DNA of 19,836 nt from Leyella stercorea. GTDB taxonomy: Bacteria; Bacteroidota; Bacteroidia; Bacteroidales; Bacteroidaceae. Location: contig NZ_JAHQUY010000055.1 in the NCBI RefSeq assembly GCF_019052365.1, positions 1-19,836 of the forward strand, read 5' to 3'. How positions within the stretch are numbered: the stretch's first letter is position 1; each line of letters opens with the position of its first letter. Below, in pieces: positions 7,901-14,520 of this stretch. A program made the position numbers and the translations under genes. Below the pieces are notes generated by a model, which worked only from the letters and a program-made list of their open reading frames with translations, was not told the DNA's origin and did no database searches.

Positions 7901-9320
7901 CCTGCACGGTGTAGTAATAGCCTGTGAGGTCGCCACCTGGCAGCACGTCGCTTACAGACGTAGCAGCAGTAGCCGTAGCGATAGCCTTATTGTCGGGATA
8001 GCGCACTACGTTGTACTTCATATCGCCAACGTATCCGCCATTGATGCCCTTTGTAACAGCCGTCCACGACAAGTTCACCTTACCGGTCTTGATATCAACT
8101 GTAGCCTTCACGTTGGTAGGCTTAAGAGGAATGTCGTCGCCGATGAAGCTGTTTATGTAAGCCTTCGGTCCGTTGCCGGCAGCGTTAGAGAAGCATACCG
8201 CAACAGAGTGGATGCCGCGCTTCACGGTCAGCGCCTCCTCCACCTTCTGTCCTGCGTTGGCTGTTCCATTCTTTACCTGCTTGCCGTCTACGCTCACCAC
8301 ATAGTTGAGCGAACCCGAGAGGCTGCCGCCTATGTATGTCGTAGAAGGCGCCGTGAAGCACACCTTGCCCGTGAGCGACGCCTTGTCGAACACGAGACTC
8401 ATGTCTGAAGCGAGCGCCGGAGCCGCATCCTTCACCGTCTCCTTCGGAATGGTGAGCATAGCCACCTGCTCGTTGTGCATGAAGTCGCCAATCTTCGTAG
8501 CCTTAGCCGTCGCAAGGTCTACGGTGTAGAGCGACGAGCGGCCCTGCGGGTCGGTACTTGCCCAGTAGAAGATGCCAGTCTCCTGGTCTATCTCTCCACT
8601 CTGCACGTTCCAGTCGTTGTTCGCACCGCTCACCTTCACGCCGGTAGATCCGATGAACTTCTCCTTAGCCGTTGTGCTGTTGATGCTGTAGAGGTTGCCG
8701 TTCGTGTCGATGCCGTAGAGCACGTTGTCCTTGGTGATGCCGAGCGCCACGTAATAGCGGCTTACAGTGCCGATAGCGGTGCGCGTCTCGTTGGCATAGT
8801 CGGCGATACCAAGCTCTGTGCCTTCAGCGTCGCCGGTGAAGAACACACCGTACACTTTGTTGTCTGCCGAAACAGCCGTCTCTGTAGCCCACAGACTGAA
8901 GTCGGTGAGGTACGAAACGTTCTCGCACTCGCCCGTCGAAGCGTTGTACAGATAGTGGTACATCACGTTCTGCTCGCGATTGTATCTGATTACGTCGAGG
9001 CGGTTGCCCACCATCGCACCACTTGCATTGGCGTACATATTGTCGCCGATGAACAGCTCGTTGATGTCGATTGAGCCTGACGCACCGAATGAATAGAAGC
9101 CATACTCGGGCGTGCCGTTGTCCCAACGTGTACTTTTCACCACATTGCCCCACAGCTCTCTGCCGAGAGGAACCTTCTGCGCCTTCAGCATCAGTGTGGA
9201 GTTGTGCGGTTTCAGCAGGTGCGGCATACCCTTCGGGCGCGCCTGCTGCGCATTGGTCTGACTGGGCACAAGCGAGAGCGTGGCAAGCGCCGCAGCGGAA
9301 AGAAGTTGTTTAAAGTTCAT
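4965..9320 (-). CDS. Giant secreted adhesin-like protein with choice-of-anchor J and Fn3-like modules, type IX sorting tail
   Basis: This protein of 1451 residues is exported and probably cell-surface. It starts with a Sec signal peptide (MNFKQLLSAAALATLSLV..., cleavage near 24 at TNA-QQ). Residues about 45-320 look like a repeated beta-blade region. An Fn3-like domain follows (about 397-490). A choice-of-anchor J/cleaved-adhesin domain (about 500-650) contains DDWLILPGLNLKAG. Two Fn3-like domains follow (about 655-850), then a second, diverged jelly-roll domain (about 860-1010) and a CARDB-like domain (about 1020-1125). A third choice-of-anchor J domain (about 1150-1310) contains NWLISPSLSG. 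The last 45 residues, ending GFYIVNGKKVVRK, resemble a type IX type A sorting tail. Related modules occur in gingipain adhesins. An upstream reading-frame extension to 9470 runs through a repeat, so the ATG at 9318-9320, directly before the signal peptide, was chosen. Confidence 0.85.
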   Translation of the reverse strand: MNFKQLLSAAALATLSLVPSQTNAQQARPKGMPHLLKPHNSTLMLKAQKVPLGRELWGNVVKSTRWDNGTPEYGFYSFGASGSIDINELFIGDNMYANASGAMVGNRLDVIRYNREQNVMYHYLYNASTGECENVSYLTDFSLWATETAVSADNKVYGVFFTGDAEGTELGIADYANETRTAIGTVSRYYVALGITKDNVLYGIDTNGNLYSINSTTAKEKFIGSTGVKVSGANNDWNVQSGEIDQETGIFYWASTDPQGRSSLYTVDLATAKATKIGDFMHNEQVAMLTIPKETVKDAAPALASDMSLVFDKASLTGKVCFTAPSTTYIGGSLSGSLNYVVSVDGKQVKNGTANAGQKVEEALTVKRGIHSVAVCFSNAAGNGPKAYINSFIGDDIPLKPTNVKATVDIKTGKVNLSWTAVTKGINGGYVGDMKYNVVRYPDNKAIATATAATSVSDVLPGGDLTGYYYTVQAISGQRKSESVKSNSISFGDVLEPPYCQNFENANSMNTLTVLDENNDGTTWSFLENDGSNQPAVQISYAEDNHDDWLILPGLNLKAGVLYNVTYRVATQGASYPEELEVKYGAEPTAAAMIHEVASKTEYTNQDYVTVKKEIVVDKDQVAYIGFHCTSSADWCYQLILNNISVVGNSLKAPDAITEISTTAATDGSLKVRIDFTAPSKAIDGTKLTSDMEVKIVRDGEVIQEMGAIKPGQKYYYLDNYAQNGYNYYSVIASNDEGVGRESKVVEAYVGEDTPAKVQNIKYSVDNDVITLTWDPVTTGQHGGYMPDGEMSYNVYEIHEGNTGADLELIDCVEEPKVGISYEVNNGDQDMINYALGAENSVGEGPRAMSPGIIVGKPYDLPFEEHFKGGRLDNSMWFIEEKGSEESTFNLMQGFSADGDGGCAGYVSASAKDAALLGSGKISLKGAANPTLVFSTKSTLADAKGKVVVYIRKPDLSEKQLCVVDYSKLDNSAKDWRTTSVTIPAEYTSLPYVMFTFVTSAAEGESVYFDQIYVRDVVAKDLRATLSVPSKVRKGDKVTAHVMVTNMGSVAVDNYTVNLYAGDKMVDTKTIKESLASYASHTEVLTYSTSVMDASPLKLKAEVVVEGESTPEDNEDAAEVVLNASTLTGPDAVTATATDESTVVVEWTKVNETSDRVTDGFDAYAAWSKDSFGDWTSVYGEKGIAKGPFSKTYPHPNENQRFAYTIVEPSTWLPTELLDKYACLKPHSGIHYLASFYSVENSQFIPADNWLISPSLSGEAQTVSFWANNFNAQGTKYSENFEVLYSTSGITLDDFKSTGKKFEATTGEWKEYTVDLPAGATYFAIHNNTADTYMFMIDDVTYTAGCGNVLGYNVYRDGKLLKRIDPNAELRITDKAPSGKHTYAVSALYAGGESEATKSAVVTDINGVVNAIDGTFDVFTVDGKRIAKGVKSLDGIARGFYIVNGKKVVRK

Positions 9321-9346
9321 TATTGATAGGTTATTAAAAAAAAAGT

Positions 9347-9362
9347 AACTTACAAGTAAGTT
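9347..9362. repeat. AACTTAC-AA-GTAAGTT inverted repeat in the leader of the secreted-protein gene
   Basis: A perfect 7-bp inverted repeat with a 2-nt spacer lies 27 bp upstream of the chosen start of the giant secreted protein, between the ATG and the heptamer array. It could be an operator for a dimeric regulator or the remnant of a repeat edge. A run of T on the minus strand separates it from the start codon. Confidence 0.45.
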
Positions 9363-9522
9363 GAAAAATGAGAGTTGAAAATTGAAAGTTGAGAATTGAG
9401 AATTGAGAGTTGAGAGTTGAGAGTTATGATTACCTTTATTGATATACTTTAATAGCATAATATTTAGCAATATTGCATATCATAACTCTCAATTCTAAAT
9501 TCTAAATTCTAAATTCTCAACT
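9361..9522. repeat. Composite heptamer inverted-repeat element, copy 1
   Basis: Nine in-phase heptamers of TTGAGAG type (9361-9423) are followed by TTATGATTACC (9424-9434), a 41-nt core (9435-9475), CATATCATAA (9476-9485) and five heptamers of the opposite sense (CTCTCAA or TTCTAAA type, 9486-9520). TTATGAT and ATCATAA are exact inverted repeats. The element fills the gap between the DPP-IV-like gene (stop at 9533) and the giant secreted-protein gene. It shares plan and boundary sequences with copy 2 at 16134-16252. The right half of the core is also similar between copies (GCATaAT...CAATA). No transposase is present. Confidence 0.9.
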
Positions 9523-9532
9523 ATAATCAGAA

Positions 9533-11737
9533 TTATCGAAGTTCGGTCTGGAAGAACTGCGCCACCTGTCTGAGCAAGTGGTTGCGTGTGTTGCCTCCGT
9601 AGATGCTGTGGTTGCGGTTGGTGTAATAGAGTTCGCGGAAGTCTTTGTCAGCCTGTACGAGAGCCTCCGAATACTCGTATGCGTTCTGCGGATGCACGTT
9701 GTCGTCGGCTGTACCGTGACAGATGAGCAGAGCGCCGTGCAGCTTAGAGGCACGTTCAATCGGGTTGGTGGCATATCCGTCGGGGTTCTCCTTCGGTGTG
9801 CGCATGTAGCGCTCGGTGTAAACCGAGTCGTAGAACTTCCAGTTGGTAGGCGGCGCGATAGCCACACCAGCGCGGAACACGCCGCGACCCTCCGACATAC
9901 TCATCAGCGTGTTGAATCCGCCGTAGCTCCAGCCCCAGATACCGATGCGGTTCTTGTCTACGTATGGCAGCGTGCCGAGATATATGGCAGCCTCAACCTG
10001 GTCTTTCGACTCGAGGTCGCCGATGTTCAGATATGTACACTTCTCGAATTCAGAACCGCGTCCGCCCGTTCCGCGTCCGTCAACGCATACGCAGATGAAG
10101 CCCTGCTGAGCCAGGTAAGAGTCGAACGCACCGCCCGAGCCCATCGAGCCTGCGCTCCATTCGTCCTTCACCATCTGGCTGCCCGGTCCGCTGTACTGGT
10201 GCATGATGACAGGATAGCGCTTTGACGGGTCGAAGTTCTGCGGCTTCAGAATCCATCCGTTCAGCTTCACGCCTTCCGAAGTGGTGAACTCGAACGGTTC
10301 GCGCTTGCAGAATCCGTACTCAGCCGCGAGCTTCTTCAGCGCAGTATTGTCCTGAAGCGTAGAGATTACCTTGCCCTCACGAGTGCGAGTAGTATATATA
10401 TAAGGTGTGTTGTAGTCGCTCCATGTGTTGATGAAATACTGGTAGTCGCCCGAGAAGAGAGCCGAGTTCCATCCCTTCTGATTGGTGAGACGCTCGGTCT
10501 TGCCGTTCTTGTGAGTTACAAACACCTGACGGTCTGTCGCTCCGAGCGCAGCCGCCTGATAGTAGACGTCGCCCGTCTTGGCGTCGTAGCCGTACACCTC
10601 GGTGATGTCGTAGTTGCCCTCGCCGATAGTGCGCATCAACTGACCATTCATGTTGTAAACGTAGAGCTTCATGTAGCCCGAGCGGTCGCTCGGCAGAAGT
10701 ATGTTGTTGCCGATGAACTTCACGCCCTCCATGGCTTCCTCCTTAACATACTTCGGCACCGACTCCTTCACGATGAGCTGCGCAACGGTGCTGCGCGGGT
10801 TCACGCCGTAGAGGCAAAGCTCGTCCTGATGACGGTTCATGGTGTATACCACCACACGCGCCGGGTCTACAGTAGCCTTGATGCGCGGCATGTAGCCGTC
10901 GGCGTCGAGCGGCACCTCAAGCTTCGAAATCTTGTGCGACTTGATGTCGTAGCTCCAAGCCGACATAAGGCTGTTGTCCTCGCCCGCCTTCGGGTACTTG
11001 TACTCGTAGTAGCCGGGGTAGATGTCGTTCTCCATCTTCTCGGGCTTCAAGCCCTTGTACATCTGCAGCGAGTAGGTCTTCACGCGCTGCTCGTCGTAGC
11101 GCAGCCAGCAAATCATAGTGCCGTCGGCGTTGAACGTGAGCGCACGGTTGAAGCCGAACTCCTCCTCGTTCACCCAGTCGGGCAAGCCGTTGATCACCTC
11201 GTTGCGCTTGCCGTCCTTCGTCACCTGAATCTCGGCGTTGTCGTAGAGCAGCTTCACGAGAAAGATGTTATTGTCGCGCACGAACGCCACCTGCAGTCCG
11301 TCGTTCGACCACACAGGCACCTGCTGCTTGTCGCCGTCCGAAAGGCGCGCCAGCTTGTGCGAAGCGATGGTGTAGATATAGTACGTAGCGCGGAACGAGC
11401 GGCGGTAGATGCGCTCCGTCTCGGTCTGTATGAGCATACGTGTGCCGTCGGGCGAGAGGATGTATCCGTCGAAGTCCTTTATCTTCTTGCCCATCGTGTT
11501 GTCCACGTCGAAGAGCGTAGCAATCTTCTTGCCCGTCTTGAACGAATAGCTATCCACACGCTTGCCGTCGTCGCTGATGCGCGCATAGGTGTCGGTGCCT
11601 TCAATGGGGTTGATACCGTTCACGGTCTTCGCCGCAAACTTACCGCTTGTGATGTCCTTTATCGACAGTTTCTCGGCTGCCGACATGCTTGTAACAAACA
11701 TGACTAATGCTGTAAAAATAAATAGTAATCGTTTCAT
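9533..11737 (-). CDS. Secreted dipeptidyl peptidase IV family (S9B) serine peptidase
   Basis: A 734-residue prolyl-dipeptidyl-peptidase-like enzyme that removes N-terminal dipeptides, classically X-Pro, from peptides outside the cytoplasm. The N-terminus is a signal peptide (MKRLLFIFTALVMFVTSMSA, cleavage near 20). An N-terminal beta-propeller spans about 40-470. It includes DWVNEEEF (187-194), which matches the double-Glu motif that anchors the substrate amino terminus in DPP-IV. The alpha/beta-hydrolase domain follows. The triad is S604 in GWSYGG, D678 in GTADDNVHP and H710 in NHSIYGG; the spacings of 74 and 32 are close to those of human DPP4. The start at 11737 was preferred to 11758 because it begins the signal peptide. 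Fits the peptide-fermenting habit of Prevotella-like bacteria. Confidence 0.93.
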   Translation of the reverse strand: MKRLLFIFTALVMFVTSMSAAEKLSIKDITSGKFAAKTVNGINPIEGTDTYARISDDGKRVDSYSFKTGKKIATLFDVDNTMGKKIKDFDGYILSPDGTRMLIQTETERIYRRSFRATYYIYTIASHKLARLSDGDKQQVPVWSNDGLQVAFVRDNNIFLVKLLYDNAEIQVTKDGKRNEVINGLPDWVNEEEFGFNRALTFNADGTMICWLRYDEQRVKTYSLQMYKGLKPEKMENDIYPGYYEYKYPKAGEDNSLMSAWSYDIKSHKISKLEVPLDADGYMPRIKATVDPARVVVYTMNRHQDELCLYGVNPRSTVAQLIVKESVPKYVKEEAMEGVKFIGNNILLPSDRSGYMKLYVYNMNGQLMRTIGEGNYDITEVYGYDAKTGDVYYQAAALGATDRQVFVTHKNGKTERLTNQKGWNSALFSGDYQYFINTWSDYNTPYIYTTRTREGKVISTLQDNTALKKLAAEYGFCKREPFEFTTSEGVKLNGWILKPQNFDPSKRYPVIMHQYSGPGSQMVKDEWSAGSMGSGGAFDSYLAQQGFICVCVDGRGTGGRGSEFEKCTYLNIGDLESKDQVEAAIYLGTLPYVDKNRIGIWGWSYGGFNTLMSMSEGRGVFRAGVAIAPPTNWKFYDSVYTERYMRTPKENPDGYATNPIERASKLHGALLICHGTADDNVHPQNAYEYSEALVQADKDFRELYYTNRNHSIYGGNTRNHLLRQVAQFFQTELR

Positions 11738-11762
11738 TATCATTATTTTGATTTTCAATCTA

Positions 11763-11794
11763 CAAATTTACAGCTATTTCTTCACACTATGAAA
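11763..11794 (-). promoter_or_regulatory. Promoter for the DPP-IV-like gene
   Basis: On the minus strand TTTC (complement of 11791-11794), one base from TTTG, is followed after 20 bp by TAAATTTG (complement of 11763-11770), a perfect TAnnTTTG box. The box is 25 bp from the chosen start, so the leader would be short. Confidence 0.55.
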
Positions 11795-11877
11795 TGAACG
11801 CGCGATTTTAATATACACATACGATTATAATATAAGTTAAAAACCACAAGGACGGAACGCATCTGTAATATTTTCTG

Positions 11878-11885
11878 TAAATTTG
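11878..11885 (+). promoter_or_regulatory. -7 box for the M3 peptidase operon
   Basis: TAAATTTG matches the TAnnTTTG box and lies 33 bp before the ATG at 11919. It is the same octamer as the divergent box at 11763-11770. No TTTG is seen at the -33 distance, so it may be a weak or activated promoter. Confidence 0.5.
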
Positions 11886-11918
11886 CAGTGATATATCACA
11901 CATTTTTTCGAAATTAGT

Positions 11919-13997
11919 ATGTTGGAGAATAACGCAGCACAAACGGAGCGCAAGAATCCGTTTTTTGAACCTTATAACACCCCGCACGACACAGTTCCGT
12001 TCAATCGCATAGAGATAGGCGACTACGAGGAGGCTTTCATCGAAGGCATACGCCGCGACGACGAGGAGATAGAAAAGCTCGTGAACGACCCCGAAACACC
12101 TACTTTCGAGAACACCATTGTGCGTGTAGACAACGAGAACGGCGAGAACTACTACGACTTGCTCTCACGCGTGTCTACTGTGTTCTCGTGCATGCTCAGC
12201 GCCGAGACTTGCGACGAGCTGGATGCTTTGGCGCAGAAGATGAGTCCGATACTCACAAAGCACGCCAACGACGTGAAGCTTAACAAGCGCCTCTTCGAGC
12301 GCATCAAGTACGTATACGAGAACCATCGCGAGCTGACCGCCGAGGAGCAGATGCTGCTCGACAACTGCTACGATGGTTTCGTGCGCAGCGGTGCGCTGCT
12401 CGACGACGAGGGAAAGGAGCGCCTGCGCAACCTCACGGAGGAGGCAAGTCTGCTCTCGCTGCAGTTCTCGCAGAACCTGCTGAAGGAGAACAAGGCGTTC
12501 ACGCTGCACATTACAGACGAAGCACAGCTCGACGGACTGCCCGAAACGGCACGCGAGGCGGCGGCTCTCGCTGCTAAGGAGGCAGAGAAGGATGGCTGGC
12601 TCTTCACGCTCGACTATCCGAGCTACTCGCCGTTCATGACCTACTCCACTCAGCGCGAGCTGCGCCGTCAGCTCTACATGGCACGCAACACCGAGGGCAC
12701 ACACGACAACACAGAGAACAACCTCGAGATATGCAAGCGCCTCGTAAACTTGCGCCGCGAGATAGCGCAGCTACTGGGCTACGAGACATACGCCGACTAC
12801 GTGCTCGTGCATCGCATGGCGTCTAACGCCGAGAACGTGTACAAGCTGCTCAACGACCTCATCGACGCTTACAAGCCTACAGCTCAGGAAGAGGTGAAGG
12901 CGCTGGAACGCGAGGCGAAGCAGACCGAGGGCGACGACTTCGTGATGGAGCCATGGGACTTCAGCTTCTACTCGCACAAGCTGCAGATGCGCGAGTACAA
13001 TCTCGACGCCGAGATGCTACGCCCCTACTTCGAACTGTCGAAGGTTATCGACGGCGTGTTCGGCTTGGCTACGCGTCTCTACGGCATCACGTTCAAGGAG
13101 AGCACGGACATTCAGGTGTACCATCCAGACGTGAAGGCTTACGAGGTGTTCGACAAGGACGGTTCGTTCCTCGCCGTGTTCTACGCCGACTTCCATCCGC
13201 GCAAGGGCAAGCAGGGCGGAGCCTGGATGACAGAGTTCCAGGGTCAATGGATAGACCGCAAGGGTGTGAACGTTCGTCCGCACGTGAGCGTGGTGATGAA
13301 CCTCACCAAGCCTACCGACGAGAAGCCGGCGCTGCTCACGCTGGGCGAGGTGGAGACCTTCCTGCACGAGTTCGGTCACTCGCTGCACGGCATGTTTGCC
13401 AACACACGCTTCGAGAGTCTGAGCGGCACCAACGTATGGTGGGACTTCGTTGAGCTGCCCTCGCAGTTCATGGAGAACTACTCGGTTGAGAAGGAGTTCC
13501 TGCGCACATTCGCCTTCCACTACAAGACGGGCGAGCCGATGCCCGACGACCTCATTGAGCGCATCGTGCGTTCGCGCAACTTCATGGCAGCTTACGCCTG
13601 TCTGCGTCAGGTGAGCTTCGGTCTGCTTGATATGGCTTACTACACAAAGAAGGAGGAGTTCACAGCCGACATCATTCCGTTCGAGAAGAAGGCGTGGGAG
13701 AAGGCGATGGTGACGAAGCAGTTGCCCGACACGTGCATGACTACTCAGTTCTCGCACATCATGGCTGGCGGATATGCTGCGGGCTACTACAGCTACAAGT
13801 GGGCTGAGGTGCTCGACGCCGACGCGTTCAGCGTGTTCAAGAAGAACGGCATCTTCGACCAGAAGACGGCGCAGAGCTTCCGCGACAATATCCTCTCGAA
13901 GGGTGGCACCGAGCATCCGATGACGCTCTACAAGCGTTTCCGCGGACAGGAGCCTACCATCGACGCTCTGCTCGAGCGCAACGGAATAAAGAAATAG
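11919..13997 (+). CDS. M3-family zinc metallopeptidase (oligopeptidase / peptidyl-dipeptidase)
   Basis: A cytoplasmic oligopeptidase of 692 residues, close to the usual size of Dcp/PrlC-type M3 enzymes (about 680). The zinc motif is H483-E484-F-G-H487. The third ligand is E512 in WWDFVELPSQ, 25 residues after H487, exactly the spacing in thimet oligopeptidase. The long helical N-terminal half (FFEPYNTPHDTVPFNRI...) is typical of the family. The later segment SHIMAGGYAAGYYSYKWAEV carries the Tyr and Gly-rich loop that contact substrate. No signal peptide is present, so it probably degrades short peptides taken into the cell. Whether it releases dipeptides (Dcp) or cuts internally (PrlC) cannot be told from the sequence. 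It is the first gene of a rightward run. Confidence 0.95.
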   Translation: MLENNAAQTERKNPFFEPYNTPHDTVPFNRIEIGDYEEAFIEGIRRDDEEIEKLVNDPETPTFENTIVRVDNENGENYYDLLSRVSTVFSCMLSAETCDELDALAQKMSPILTKHANDVKLNKRLFERIKYVYENHRELTAEEQMLLDNCYDGFVRSGALLDDEGKERLRNLTEEASLLSLQFSQNLLKENKAFTLHITDEAQLDGLPETAREAAALAAKEAEKDGWLFTLDYPSYSPFMTYSTQRELRRQLYMARNTEGTHDNTENNLEICKRLVNLRREIAQLLGYETYADYVLVHRMASNAENVYKLLNDLIDAYKPTAQEEVKALEREAKQTEGDDFVMEPWDFSFYSHKLQMREYNLDAEMLRPYFELSKVIDGVFGLATRLYGITFKESTDIQVYHPDVKAYEVFDKDGSFLAVFYADFHPRKGKQGGAWMTEFQGQWIDRKGVNVRPHVSVVMNLTKPTDEKPALLTLGEVETFLHEFGHSLHGMFANTRFESLSGTNVWWDFVELPSQFMENYSVEKEFLRTFAFHYKTGEPMPDDLIERIVRSRNFMAAYACLRQVSFGLLDMAYYTKKEEFTADIIPFEKKAWEKAMVTKQLPDTCMTTQFSHIMAGGYAAGYYSYKWAEVLDADAFSVFKKNGIFDQKTAQSFRDNILSKGGTEHPMTLYKRFRGQEPTIDALLERNGIKK

Positions 13998-14003
13998 AGT
14001 TTT

Positions 14004-14031
14004 CGTAGCGGAGGCTTCCACCTTCGCTACG
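14004..14031 (+). repeat. GTAGCGGAGG hairpin between M3 peptidase and dCMP deaminase genes
   Basis: CGTAGCGGAGG (14004-14014) and CCTTCGCTACG (14021-14031) form an 11-bp stem with one G-T wobble and a CTTCCA loop. It starts 7 bp after the M3 stop codon and ends next to an in-frame ATG at 14032. It shares the GCGGAGG/CCTCCGC motif with 319-339. No T run follows, so it is probably a transcript-processing or repeat hairpin rather than a terminator. Confidence 0.65.
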
Positions 14032-14055
14032 ATGAAGAATAAAAACAACAACGAT

Positions 14056-14520
14056 ATGCCAACAAACGAAACAAAAGAGAGCAAGCAGCTTAAGCTCGAC
14101 CTGCGCTATCTGCGCATGGCGCGCATCTGGGCAGAGAACAGCTACTGCCAGCGCCGCAAGGTGGGCGCACTGGTCGTGAAGGAGAAGATGATCATCAGCG
14201 ACGGCTACAACGGCACACCGAGTGGGTTCGAGAACGTCTGCGAGGACGCTACCGACACCACGAAGCCCTATGTGCTGCACGCCGAGGCGAACGCCATCAC
14301 CAAACTGGCACGCAGCTCCAACAACAGCGACGGCGCTACGCTCTACGTTACGGCGGCGCCCTGCATCGAGTGCTCGAAGCTCATCATACAGGCTGGCATA
14401 AAACGCGTGATATACGCCGAGCAGTACCGTCTGAACGACGGCATCGACCTGCTGCGACGCGCTAACATAGAAGTAATATATCTAAATCCAGACGATTATG
14501 AACACAAAGAAGCCGAATAG
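14056..14520 (+). CDS. dCMP deaminase (cytidine/deoxycytidylate deaminase family)
   Basis: Deaminates dCMP to dUMP, feeding thymidylate synthesis. With this start it has 154 residues, normal for the ComEB-like deoxycytidylate deaminases. The zinc site is complete: H75-A-E77 (E77 is the proton shuttle) and P102-C103-I-E-C106. An upstream Cys/Asp region (Y58-E63, VCEDA) and NGTPSGF fit the dCMP-specific subfamily. An in-frame ATG at 14032 would add eight residues, but it directly abuts the 14004-14031 hairpin. The ATG at 14056 follows an A-rich stretch, normal for this phylum, and was preferred. The 3' end overlaps the next gene by 23 bp, which suggests translational coupling. Confidence 0.92.
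   Translation: MPTNETKESKQLKLDLRYLRMARIWAENSYCQRRKVGALVVKEKMIISDGYNGTPSGFENVCEDATDTTKPYVLHAEANAITKLARSSNNSDGATLYVTAAPCIECSKLIIQAGIKRVIYAEQYRLNDGIDLLRRANIEVIYLNPDDYEHKEAE

Noticed and set aside
6975..8408. Antisense reading frame (477 codons) opposite the giant secreted protein
   Set aside because: Shadow of the biased codon use; no recognisable domain, and no start context or neighbours on that strand.
9321..9470. N-terminal extension of the giant secreted protein by 50 residues
   Set aside because: The extension translates the heptamer repeat (a cycling NSQLSTL pattern) and precedes a clear signal peptide, which must be N-terminal. Reads in this direction contain no stop codon within the repeat, so the extension is a by-product.
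9361..9522. CRISPR array
   Set aside because: Units are only 7 bp, directly adjacent with no unique spacers, and no cas gene is in the window.
9361..9522. Insertion sequence
   Set aside because: The core is 41 nt and there is no transposase or visible target-site duplication; a non-autonomous element remains possible.
10511..11707. Antisense reading frame (398 codons) opposite the DPP-IV-like gene
   Set aside because: Same shadow pattern, no family motif, and the sense gene is complete with triad and signal peptide.
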